A DNA stretch of 10,103 nucleotides. Origin: Nocardioidaceae bacterium. GTDB lineage: Bacteria > Actinomycetota > Actinomycetes > Propionibacteriales > Nocardioidaceae. The notes beneath the pieces were generated by a model. The model worked only from the letters and a program-made list of their open reading frames with translations. It ran no database searches and had not been told where the DNA came from. Shown here one piece after another: positions 1 through 6,611 of this stretch (the first letter of the stretch is position 1; each line of letters starts with the position of its first letter). The DNA is taken from positions 1 through 10,103 of the forward strand of contig JACCVA010000027.1 of NCBI GenBank assembly GCA_013698435.1. Direction: 5' to 3'. The translations under genes were made by a program, and so were the position numbers.

Positions 1-763
1 TCCCTTCGGCCGCTTCATCCACCAGGCGCTGCGAGGTTTCGGCGTCGACGACAGGTTTGTGACGTCGGTGCCGTCCCTGCCGACGCCGGTCACCTTCTGC
101 GAGATCTTCCCTCCCGACGACTTCCCGTTGTACTTCTACCGCTTCCCCACAGCGCCCGACCTGCAGATCGCCGCGGACGAGCTGGACCTGGCCGCGGTCG
201 TGGCCGCGGACGTGTTCTGGGTGACCGTGACCGGGCTGTGCCAGGAGCCGTCGAGGTCGGCGACCATGGCGGCGCTCGAGGCGCGCGGTCGAGGCGGGGT
301 CACCGTCCTCGACCTCGACTACCGCGCGATGTTCTGGTCGTCGCAGGCTTCGGCCTGTGCCGCCATCACCGAGGCGCTGCACCACGTCACCGTTGCGGTG
401 GGCAACCTCGAGGAGTGCGGCGTCGCTGTCGGCGAGTCCGAGCCTGCTGCCGCGGCCAACGCCCTGCTGTCAGCAGGAGTCGAGCTGGCGGTCGTCAAGC
501 AAGGGCCGGCCGGTGTGCTCGGTGCCCGGTCGGACGAGACCGTGACCGTCGCGCCGATGCACGTCGAGGTGGTCAACGGTCTCGGGGCCGGCGACGCGTT
601 CGGCGGCGCCCTGTGCCACGGACTGCTCGCAGGGTGGGACACCGAGCGAGTGCTGCGCTTCGCCAACGCCGCCGGTGCCGTCGTCGCGGGTCGGTTGGCC
701 TGCGCGGACGCCATGCCCACCACGGCAGAGCTCGACGCAGTGCTGGCGGGGGCAAGCCTGTGA
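1..763 (+). CDS. iolC: 5-dehydro-2-deoxygluconokinase IolC, C-terminal part (5' end cut by window)
   Basis: This is a PfkB/ribokinase-family sugar kinase. In inositol breakdown IolC phosphorylates 5-dehydro-2-deoxy-D-gluconate with ATP, in the cytosol. The reading frame is already open at base 2, so the GTG at 59 is an internal valine; 253 codons are visible and roughly 70 N-terminal residues should lie left of the window (IolC is usually about 320-330 aa). The visible part begins with the IolC-like stretch GRFIHQALRGFGVDDRF, followed by TPVTFCEIFPPDDFPLYFYR, the segment that distinguishes IolC from other PfkB kinases. The VVKQGPAG motif and the ATP-site signature GAGDAF (bases 584-601, presumed catalytic Asp codon 593-595) follow at the expected places. 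The residue three before GAGDAF is Asn where many PfkB kinases have Asp. The stop overlaps the next start by GTGA. Identification is strong; the kinase substrate is inferred from the family and from the iolB/iolD/iolG neighbours. Confidence 0.92.
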   Translation, partial: PFGRFIHQALRGFGVDDRFVTSVPSLPTPVTFCEIFPPDDFPLYFYRFPTAPDLQIAADELDLAAVVAADVFWVTVTGLCQEPSRSATMAALEARGRGGVTVLDLDYRAMFWSSQASACAAITEALHHVTVAVGNLEECGVAVGESEPAAAANALLSAGVELAVVKQGPAGVLGARSDETVTVAPMHVEVVNGLGAGDAFGGALCHGLLAGWDTERVLRFANAAGAVVAGRLACADAMPTTAELDAVLAGASL

Positions 764-1632
764 GCGCCGAGCTTGTCCAGCTGCTCGACGACCGGGTACG
801 CCGACCCGGGCGCATCGCCGAGCTTGCCGCCGGCCGCGCGCGGCCTACATCTGTCCTCGGAGCGAGCGGCCGGCTCATGCTGGTCGCCGCGGACCATCCG
901 GCCCGCGGTGCGCTCCGGGCGGGGGACCTGCCGCTGGCGATGGCCGACCGGTGGGGGCTGCTCCAACGGCTGTGCGTCGCCCTGTCCCGTCCTGGAGTCG
1001 ACGGCGTGCTCGCGACGGCGGACATCTTGGAGGATCTGCTCCTGCTCGGGGCGCTCGAGGGCAAGGTCGTGATCGGCTCCATGAACCGGGGAGGGCTCGC
1101 CGGCACCTGCTTCGAGATCGACGACAGGTTCACCGGGTATGACGCCGAAGCGATCGACCGCAGCGCCTTCCAGGGCGGCAAGATGCTGCTCCGGATCGAC
1201 CCCGAGGACCCGGCGACCGCCCGCACGCTCGAGGCGTGCGCGAACGCGGTGAGCGCGCTCGCCCATCGGTCGCTGTTGGCGATCGTGGAGCCGTTCATCT
1301 CGCACCGGGTCGACGGCAGAGTGCGCAACGACCTGACCACCGAGGCCGTGATCCGGTCGGCCACGGTCGCCTCCGGCCTCGGGTCGACGTCGGCCCACAC
1401 CTGGCTGAAGCTGCCGGTCGTGGACGACATGACCGACGCGCTTGCCGCGACCACGCTGCCGGTGCTGCTGCTCGGAGGGGAGGTCGGCAGCGACCAACGG
1501 GCCCAGTTCGCCCAGTGGTCGCAGGCGCTGGCCAGCCCGCAGGTCAAAGGGATGGTCGTCGGCCGCACCCTTCTTTACCCGCCCGACGGCGACGTGGCTG
1601 CCGCCGTGGACGCCACCGTGGAGATGATGTGA
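760..1632 (+). CDS. DeoC/LacD-like class I aldolase (Cgl0159-type), probable 2-deoxy-5-keto-gluconate-6-phosphate aldolase
   Basis: The protein is 290 aa with a (beta/alpha)8 aldolase look. It probably does the IolJ job, cleaving the IolC product into dihydroxyacetone phosphate and malonate semialdehyde. Visible elements: LMLVAADHPARGAL on the first strand (about residues 39-52), GKVVIGSMNRGGLAG (101-115), GGKMLLRID (139-147), AIVEPF (174-179), TWLKLPVVDD (214-223) and VLLLGGEVG (235-243). Lys217 in WLKLPV (codon 1408-1410) sits where LacD-type aldolases carry the Schiff-base lysine; that assignment is by analogy. I chose GTG 760 because it overlaps the iolC stop by GTGA and has a GGGGG run (748-752) 7 nt upstream; the frame stays open further left only as a shadow inside iolC. 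Actinobacterial iol clusters often carry this family beside iolC. Role is inferred from context and fold; it does not closely resemble Bacillus IolJ, so another sugar-phosphate aldolase activity is possible. Confidence 0.82.
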   Translation: MSAELVQLLDDRVRRPGRIAELAAGRARPTSVLGASGRLMLVAADHPARGALRAGDLPLAMADRWGLLQRLCVALSRPGVDGVLATADILEDLLLLGALEGKVVIGSMNRGGLAGTCFEIDDRFTGYDAEAIDRSAFQGGKMLLRIDPEDPATARTLEACANAVSALAHRSLLAIVEPFISHRVDGRVRNDLTTEAVIRSATVASGLGSTSAHTWLKLPVVDDMTDALAATTLPVLLLGGEVGSDQRAQFAQWSQALASPQVKGMVVGRTLLYPPDGDVAAAVDATVEMM

Positions 1633-1633
1633 C

Positions 1634-2515
1634 GTGACCGCGCCGACATACCACTTGAGAGCCACGGACGCCGCCGAGCCACCGTACGACGTCCTCGTGA
1701 CGCCGGAGCGGGCCGGTTGGGCGTATGCGGGCCTGGCGGTTCTCACCCTCGCGGCCGGTCGGAGTGTCGCTGTGGACACTGGTGAGTCGGAGCTTCTCGT
1801 GCTGCCGCTCAGCGGTGGTTGCACGGTGACCAGCGAGGGCGACGCCCTCACCGTCACCGGTCGTGAGACGGTGTTCTCCGGGCCCAGTGACTTCGTCTAC
1901 GCCCCCCGGGACACCTCGGTGCAGATCTCCAGCCACGCCGGCGGACGCTTCGCGCTTCCGTCGGCCCGGTGCACCCGACGGCTGGAGATGCGCCACCAGC
2001 CGGCGTCGGCGGTGCCGGTCGAGCTGCGCGGTGCGGGCCACGCGAGCCGTCAGGTCAACAACTTCTGTACCCCCGACGCGTTCGAGGCCGACAGGCTGAT
2101 CGCCTGCGAGGTACTGACGCCCGGCGGCAACTGGTCGTCCTACCCTCCTCACAAGCACGACGAGCAGACCGAGCGCGAAAGCCAGCTCGAGGAGATCTAC
2201 TACTACGAGGTGAAAGCCGGTCCGGTCGGACCCGGGATGGCCTACCAGCGCGTCTACGGGCACGACGACGCAGACATCGATGTGCTGGCAGAGGTCCGGT
2301 CAGGCGACGTGGTGCTGATCCCGCACGGGTGGCACGGCCCATCGATGGCCGTGCCGGGCTACGACCTCTACTACCTGAACGTGATGGCCGGACCCGGCCA
2401 GGAACGGGTGTGGAACATCACCGACGACCCGGCACACGGCTGGGTGCGCAGCAGCTGGGAGGGCGTCGACGTCGACTCCCGGCTGCCGTTCGCTGCGGCG
2501 GGAGGGACGCGATGA
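1634..2515 (+). CDS. iolB: 5-deoxy-glucuronate isomerase IolB
   Basis: IolB converts 5-deoxy-D-glucuronate to 5-dehydro-2-deoxy-D-gluconate, between the IolD and IolC steps. The protein is 293 aa, a normal length for the KduI/IolB bicupin family. The C-terminal cupin carries the family signature: WSSYPPHKHDE (167-177), LEEIYYYE (185-192), and IPHGWHGPSMAVPGYDLYYL (229-248). By comparison with KduI the metal ligands should be His173, His175, Glu187 and His234; all are present. The N-terminal cupin (about 15-120) is degenerate and lacks such a His set, as is normal for the family. The start is GTG 1634, one base after the aldolase stop, with a weak TGGAG (1619-1623) 10 nt upstream. The stop overlaps the iolD ATG by ATGA. 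Nothing in the protein looks broken; the identification is one of the surest in the window. Confidence 0.96.
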   Translation: MTAPTYHLRATDAAEPPYDVLVTPERAGWAYAGLAVLTLAAGRSVAVDTGESELLVLPLSGGCTVTSEGDALTVTGRETVFSGPSDFVYAPRDTSVQISSHAGGRFALPSARCTRRLEMRHQPASAVPVELRGAGHASRQVNNFCTPDAFEADRLIACEVLTPGGNWSSYPPHKHDEQTERESQLEEIYYYEVKAGPVGPGMAYQRVYGHDDADIDVLAEVRSGDVVLIPHGWHGPSMAVPGYDLYYLNVMAGPGQERVWNITDDPAHGWVRSSWEGVDVDSRLPFAAAGGTR

Positions 2516-4458
2516 CGAGCCGACTGACGGTCGCGCAGGCTCTGGTCCGCTTCCTCGAGCAGCAGTACCTCGAGCGCGACGGGCGACGTAACGCCTTCTT
2601 CGCCGGCTGCTGGGGCATCTTCGGGCACGGCAACGTCGCGGGCGTCGGCCAGGCGCTGCTCGAGCGCCAGGTCGCCGAGCGCGAGACCGGCGAGCCCGGC
2701 CTGCGCTACCACCAGGCGCGCAACGAGCAGGCGATGGTGCATGCGGCGGTGGGCTACGCGCGAATGCGGAACCGGCTGGCGACCTATGCCTGCACGGCAT
2801 CGGTGGGGCCGGGTTCGACCAATATGGTGACCGGAGCGGCGCTCGCCACCATCAACCGGATCCCGGTCCTGCTGCTGCCCGGTGACGTGTTCGCGACCCG
2901 GGCAGCCAACCCGCTCCTGCAGGAGCTCGAAGACCCGCGCAGCCTCGACATCAGCGTCAACGACGTTTTCAAGCCAGTGTCGCGGTACTGGGACCGCATC
3001 AACCGTCCCGAGCAACTCCCGGCCGCACTGCTCGCGGCGATGCGCGTGCTCACCGACCCGGTCGAGACGGGTGCCGTGACGTTGTGCTTGCCGCAGGACG
3101 TCCAGGCCGAGGCACACGACTGGCCCGACGACCTTTTCGCCGAGCGGGTCTGGCACCTCGGCCGGCCGGCCGTCGAGCAGGCCGCCTTGGAACGTGCACT
3201 CGACGTCATCCGCTCGGCCAGGCGACCGATCGTGGTCGCCGGCGGTGGGGTGATCTATGCCGAGGCGACTGCAGCGCTGAGGGCCTTCGCGGAGCAGACC
3301 GGCATCCCGGTGGCCGAGACCCAAGCCGGCAAGGGATCTCTGCCGTACGACCACCCGGCATCGCTCGGCGCAATCGGAGCGACGGGCACGACCGCCGCCA
3401 ACGCGGCGGCGAACGAAGCCGATGTGGTGATCGGGGTCGGCACCCGCTACAGCGACTTCACCACCGCCTCACGCACCCTCTTCGCCCACCCTGACGTGCG
3501 ATTCGTCAACCTCAACGTCGCAGCGTTCGATGCGCACAAGCTGTCCGCCACAGCGCTGGTCGCCGACGCACGGGTCGGCCTCGAGCAGCTCACATCCGGA
3601 CTACAGGGGTGGAACGTTGACCTGGCATACAGCGAGGGCGCAACGGTTGCGGCGCGGGCATGGGACGACGTGGTCCAGGAGGCGTACGACCGCAAGCACG
3701 GCCCGCTGCCGTCGCAAGCAGAGGTGATAGGCGCCGTCAACCGGCTCTCCCGGCCACGCGACGTCGTCGTGTGCGCCGCCGGCTCGATGCCCGGCGACCT
3801 GCACAAGCTCTGGCGCACCCGTGACCCGAAGGGCTACCACGTCGAGTACGGCTACTCCTGCATGGGTTACGAGATCGCGGGCGGCCTGGGCGTCGCGATG
3901 GCAGTGGCACAGACCGGCGACGACCGGGACGTCTTCGTGCTCGTCGGTGACGGCTCTTACCTGATGATGGCCCAGGAGCTGGTCACCGCGGTTGCCGAAC
4001 ACGTCAAGCTGATCGTCGTGCTGGTGCAGAACCATGGGTTCGCCTCGATCGGTGCCCTCTCGGAGTCTCTCGGCTCGCAGCGTTTCGGCACCCGGTACCG
4101 CTACCGCACCGAGTCGGGTCTCGACGGCGACACCTTGCCGGTGGACCTGGCCGCGAACGCCGCCAGCCTCGGCGTCGAAGTGATCCGCGCCGGTGACGTG
4201 GCCAGCCTGGAGAAGGCTGTCACCGCCGCGCAGGCATCGACGACGGCGACGGTGGTCCACATCGAGACCGACCCCTCGGTGCCGGCCCCCGACAGTCCGG
4301 CGTGGTGGGACGTCCCGGTCGCCGGAGTGTCGACCCTGCAGAGCACGCAGAACGCTCGTGCGACGTACGACAATGCAAAGCGGAGCCAACGGTCGCACCT
4401 GAGACCTCCGACGCCGCCCACAGACAGCACACACAAGTCAAAGGATGATCAGGCATGA
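2512..4458 (+). CDS. iolD: 3D-(3,5/4)-trihydroxycyclohexane-1,2-dione acylhydrolase IolD
   Basis: IolD is a thiamine-diphosphate enzyme of the acetolactate-synthase fold that opens the cyclohexane-dione ring to give 5-deoxy-glucuronate. The 648-aa protein fits the family. Order of parts: N-terminal Pyr domain with RYHQARNEQAMVHAAVGYAR, where Glu72 is the presumed cofactor-activating glutamate; TASVGPGSTNMVTGAAL (95-111); central domain with VVAGGGVIYAEA (241-252); C-terminal PP domain with GYSCMGYEIAGGLGVAMA (447-464) and the ThDP/Mg motif GDG 479-481 to Asn507 (NHGF). The ATG at 2512 overlaps the iolB stop and has GGAGG at 2501-2505, 6 nt upstream. The last 18 or so residues (RPPTPPTDSTHKSKDDQA) look like a disordered tail, and its codons end in G/C less often than those of the gene body (22 of the last 35 codons by my count). 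The stop overlaps a mini-ORF start by ATGA. Confidence 0.96.
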   Translation: MTSRLTVAQALVRFLEQQYLERDGRRNAFFAGCWGIFGHGNVAGVGQALLERQVAERETGEPGLRYHQARNEQAMVHAAVGYARMRNRLATYACTASVGPGSTNMVTGAALATINRIPVLLLPGDVFATRAANPLLQELEDPRSLDISVNDVFKPVSRYWDRINRPEQLPAALLAAMRVLTDPVETGAVTLCLPQDVQAEAHDWPDDLFAERVWHLGRPAVEQAALERALDVIRSARRPIVVAGGGVIYAEATAALRAFAEQTGIPVAETQAGKGSLPYDHPASLGAIGATGTTAANAAANEADVVIGVGTRYSDFTTASRTLFAHPDVRFVNLNVAAFDAHKLSATALVADARVGLEQLTSGLQGWNVDLAYSEGATVAARAWDDVVQEAYDRKHGPLPSQAEVIGAVNRLSRPRDVVVCAAGSMPGDLHKLWRTRDPKGYHVEYGYSCMGYEIAGGLGVAMAVAQTGDDRDVFVLVGDGSYLMMAQELVTAVAEHVKLIVVLVQNHGFASIGALSESLGSQRFGTRYRYRTESGLDGDTLPVDLAANAASLGVEVIRAGDVASLEKAVTAAQASTTATVVHIETDPSVPAPDSPAWWDVPVAGVSTLQSTQNARATYDNAKRSQRSHLRPPTPPTDSTHKSKDDQA

Positions 4459-4529
4459 AGGTTGATCGGGTGCAGTTTGCGCCACGGACCACACGGCAGA
4501 GTCAACGACAGGAAGGTAGCGGCGCATGA
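4455..4529 (+). CDS. Possible 24-codon coupling mini-ORF bridging iolD and the binding-protein gene
   Basis: A 24-codon ORF fills the gap exactly. Its ATG overlaps the iolD stop (ATGA, 4455-4458), and its TGA overlaps the ATG of the binding-protein gene (ATGA, 4526-4529). A Shine-Dalgarno-like AAAGGA (4440-4445) lies 9 nt before the start. The product would be a small basic, polar peptide starting MKVDRVQF, with no transmembrane segment or known motif. Against a conserved protein: only 13 of 24 codons end in G or C, far below the neighbouring genes. The best reading is a leader whose translation passes ribosomes from iolD to the transporter genes, not a functional peptide. It could also be chance in a spacer with its own ribosome binding site for the downstream gene (AGGAAGG, 4510-4516). 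Confidence 0.35.
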   Translation: MKVDRVQFAPRTTRQSQRQEGSGA

Positions 4530-5503
4530 AGCTGATGGGCAGGATGCAGAAGTTGGGCTGGGGGATGGGGTTGTCAAGCATGCTCCTCCTCACGGCGTGC
4601 AGTGGCACAGGGCAAGACGAAGGTGCCGATACGTCGAGCTCCCTCGACCTGACCATCGCCGTCATCACCCACGGTGCCCCGAGCGACGCCTTCTGGAGCG
4701 TCGTCAAGTCCGGGGCGGAGCGGGCCGGGCAGGACCTCGGTGTCAGCGTCGACTACAACTCCGACGACGACGTCACCAAGCAGTCCGAGCTGATCGACAC
4801 CGCCGTCAGCAAGGACGTCGACGGCATCGTGGTCTCCATGGCGGAGCCGGACGGCCTCGAGGACAGCATCAAGGCGGCCGTCGACGCGGGCATCCCGGTC
4901 ATCACGATCAACTCAGGTATCGACGAGTCCAAGTCGTTCGGTGCGATCACCCACATCGGACAGAGCGAAACCATCGCCGGACAGGCAGCCGGTGACAAGT
5001 TCAACGAGCTCGGTGCCCAGCACGTCCTGTGTGTGATCCACGAGGCAGGAAACGTCGGCCTCGAGCAGCGCTGCGCCGGTGCCAAGGAGAAGTCCGACGG
5101 CGAGGTCGAGAACCTGCAGGTCGAAGGTGCCGACACCGCGAAAGCCTCCGAGAAGATCCTGGCAGCTCTGCAGGCGGACGACTCCATCGATGCCGTGCTC
5201 GCCCTCAATGGGGCGGTCGCGCTGGGTGGGGCGCAGGCGGTCGAACAGGCCGGCACTGACGTACAGGTCGGCACCTTCGACCTGTCGACCGACGTGCTGA
5301 CAGGGATCGAGGACGGCTCGATCGCATTTGCCATCGACCAGCAGCCCTACGTCCAGGGCTACCTCGGCGTGCAGTTCCTCTACCTGAAGGCGCTGAACGG
5401 TAACGATGTCGGTGGCGGTCAGCCCGTGTACTCCGGACCCGCCTTCGTCACCAAGGACAACGCCGCCGACGTGCTCAAGTACGCCAAGCAGGGCACGCGC
5501 TGA
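4526..5503 (+). CDS. Sugar/inositol ABC transporter substrate-binding lipoprotein (Peripla_BP_4 type)
   Basis: This 325-aa protein captures the substrate outside the membrane for the importer encoded next. It has a short basic N-region, a hydrophobic stretch and a lipobox LTAC at residues 22-25, so Cys25 should be lipidated after signal peptidase II cleavage. A polar linker rich in Gly, Asp and Ser follows. The mature part is a type I periplasmic-binding fold: LTIAVITHGAPSDAFWSVVK as first strand and helix, VDGIVVSMAEPDGL, GIPVITINSGID (conserved strand leading into the hinge), then DAVLALNGAVALGGAQA and VQVGTFDLS in the second lobe, and AFAIDQQPYVQGYLGV near the end. These match ribose/inositol-type (CUT2) binding proteins. 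The ATG at 4526 has AGGAAGG (4510-4516) 9 nt upstream. Substrate inositol is inferred from the surrounding iol genes; the sequence itself does not settle which isomer is bound. A strong stem-loop begins at its stop codon. Confidence 0.9.
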   Translation: MKLMGRMQKLGWGMGLSSMLLLTACSGTGQDEGADTSSSLDLTIAVITHGAPSDAFWSVVKSGAERAGQDLGVSVDYNSDDDVTKQSELIDTAVSKDVDGIVVSMAEPDGLEDSIKAAVDAGIPVITINSGIDESKSFGAITHIGQSETIAGQAAGDKFNELGAQHVLCVIHEAGNVGLEQRCAGAKEKSDGEVENLQVEGADTAKASEKILAALQADDSIDAVLALNGAVALGGAQAVEQAGTDVQVGTFDLSTDVLTGIEDGSIAFAIDQQPYVQGYLGVQFLYLKALNGNDVGGGQPVYSGPAFVTKDNAADVLKYAKQGTR

Positions 5504-5545
5504 GCTGAGCGGCAGGCCTGCTTCGACGGCAGGCCTGCTTAGCTC
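5502..5545 (+). promoter_or_regulatory. Strong intercistronic stem-loop at the end of the binding-protein gene
   Basis: The RNA can fold into a long hairpin beginning within the stop codon. The lower stem pairs 5502-5510 (GAGCTGAGC) with 5537-5545 (GCTTAGCTC), 9 pairs with one G-U. A 3-nt bulge (5511-5513) follows, then an 8-bp upper stem of 5514-5521 with 5529-5536 and a 7-nt loop (TTCGACG). No run of T follows, so it is not a standard intrinsic terminator. Its position between the binding-protein and permease genes is the classical place for a hairpin that protects the 3' end of the upstream message or limits downstream expression. It is the only junction from iolD to iolG without a stop/start overlap, direct or through the mini-ORF. 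The permease ribosome site (AAGGA, 5549-5553) begins just after the stem and remains free. Confidence 0.7.
5511..5540 (+). repeat. Two direct copies of GGCAGGCCTGCTT, 4 nt apart
   Basis: The 13-mer GGCAGGCCTGCTT occurs at 5511-5523 and again at 5528-5540, separated by CGAC. Each copy contains the perfect 10-bp palindrome GCAGGCCTGC (5512-5521 and 5529-5538). The copies can therefore pair with each other, forming the upper stem of the hairpin described above, or each fold back weakly alone. The arrangement probably arose by tandem duplication of a short palindromic unit. Confidence 0.85.
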
Positions 5546-5558
5546 GGGAAGGAACACC

Positions 5559-6611
5559 ATGTCCACCACGACCGCAGCCGCCGCCGAGACCGACGCCGAT
5601 GAACGGATGGCCCCCACCAGCCGGATGACGAAGGTGCTGCGCCGGCCCGAGGTGGGATCGGCCATCGCCGCGCTCATCGTCTTCGTGTTCTTCACCGTCT
5701 ACACGTCGGAGTTCCTCAGCGACCAGGGCGTCGGCACCTGGCTCAACTCGTCCTCGCGCATCGGGATCGTCGCGGTCGCCGTGGCGCTGTTGATGATCGG
5801 CGGCGAGTTCGACCTGTCCACCGGCACCATGGTCGGGACCTCCGGCCTGATGGTCGGGGTGCTGACGACGCACTTCGGTCTCAACATCTTCGTCGCGGTC
5901 GCGGTGGCGCTGCTCGCCGCCCTCGCCATCGGCGCGCTGAACGGCCTTTTGGTCATGAAGACGGGACTGCCGAGCTTCATCGTCACGCTAGGCACGTTCT
6001 TCGCCCTGCAAGGCGTCAACGTCGCGCTGACGAAGGCGATCATCGGCCAGGTGGCCATCCAGGGCATGAAGCTGGTTCCGGCGTACGACTCGATCCAGCC
6101 GATCTTCGGCGGTTCCTTCACGCTGCTTGGCGCCTCGGTCGACGTCTCGGTGCTGTGGTTCCTGGCAGTCATCGCCGCGGCGACGTGGCTGCTCTTGCGC
6201 ACCCGCCAGGGCAACTGGATCTTCTCCGTCGGAGGAGCGCAGCAGAGCTCCCGCCAGGTGGGAGTGCCGGTGTTGGCGACCAAGGTCCGCCTGTTCATGA
6301 CAACGGCCGCGGCTGGGTGGCTGGTGGGCATGATCACCTTGTTCAAGTCGTCAACAGTCAACGGTGCGACCGGGGTGGGAGACGAGTTCATCTTCATCAT
6401 CTGCGCGGTGGTGGGTGGCTGCTTGCTGACCGGAGGGTTCGGGTCCGCGATCGGTGCTGCCCTGGGCGCGATGATCTACGGCATGACCCAGCAGGGCATC
6501 GTCTACGCCAACTGGGACAGCGACTGGCTGAAGGCGTTCCTCGGCGTGATGCTGCTCGGGGCGGTGCTCGTCAACAACTGGGTGCGCAAGCGGGCGGAGG
6601 TGGCGCGATGA
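5559..6611 (+). CDS. Sugar/inositol ABC transporter permease (RbsC-like, BPD_transp_2)
   Basis: This 350-aa integral membrane protein forms the channel of the importer, presumably as a homodimer. After a polar, alanine-rich N-tail of about 33 residues there are around ten hydrophobic segments, roughly at 34-50, 68-82, 89-104, 109-133, 138-158, 197-213, 244-262, 275-290, 294-310 and 325-341. Family marks are ALLMIGGEFDLSTGTMVG (76-93), GALNGLLVMKTGLPSFIVTL (125-144) and GGCLLTGGFGSAIGAALGAM (286-305), as in the RbsC/XylH/inositol permease group. ATG 5559 was chosen because it has AAGGA (5549-5553) 5 nt upstream and lies just past the stem-loop; the frame is open upstream only through the end of the preceding gene. 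The stop overlaps the ATPase ATG by ATGA. Length and segments look intact; the substrate is inferred from the cluster. Confidence 0.93.
   Translation: MSTTTAAAAETDADERMAPTSRMTKVLRRPEVGSAIAALIVFVFFTVYTSEFLSDQGVGTWLNSSSRIGIVAVAVALLMIGGEFDLSTGTMVGTSGLMVGVLTTHFGLNIFVAVAVALLAALAIGALNGLLVMKTGLPSFIVTLGTFFALQGVNVALTKAIIGQVAIQGMKLVPAYDSIQPIFGGSFTLLGASVDVSVLWFLAVIAAATWLLLRTRQGNWIFSVGGAQQSSRQVGVPVLATKVRLFMTTAAAGWLVGMITLFKSSTVNGATGVGDEFIFIICAVVGGCLLTGGFGSAIGAALGAMIYGMTQQGIVYANWDSDWLKAFLGVMLLGAVLVNNWVRKRAEVAR

Noticed and set aside
832..845. 14-bp perfect palindrome GGCCGCGCGCGGCC
   Set aside because: It lies inside the aldolase coding sequence, in a run of Ala/Gly/Arg codons where such GC strings arise by chance; no flanking structure extends it.
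319..1857. 512-codon open frame on the minus strand opposite iolC, the aldolase and iolB
   Set aside because: It lies wholly opposite recognisable genes, its translation is arginine/proline/alanine-rich with no family motif, and long antisense frames are expected in high-GC DNA.
4440..4470. TGATCA and nearby GATC as a regulator operator before the binding-protein gene
   Set aside because: The 6-bp palindrome does not extend, and the second GATC is not placed as a symmetrical half-site; this is too short to support an operator.
5502..5545. Reading the intercistronic hairpin as an intrinsic terminator ending the operon
   Set aside because: There is no T-run after the stem, and the permease and ATPase genes that complete the importer follow immediately with good ribosome sites.
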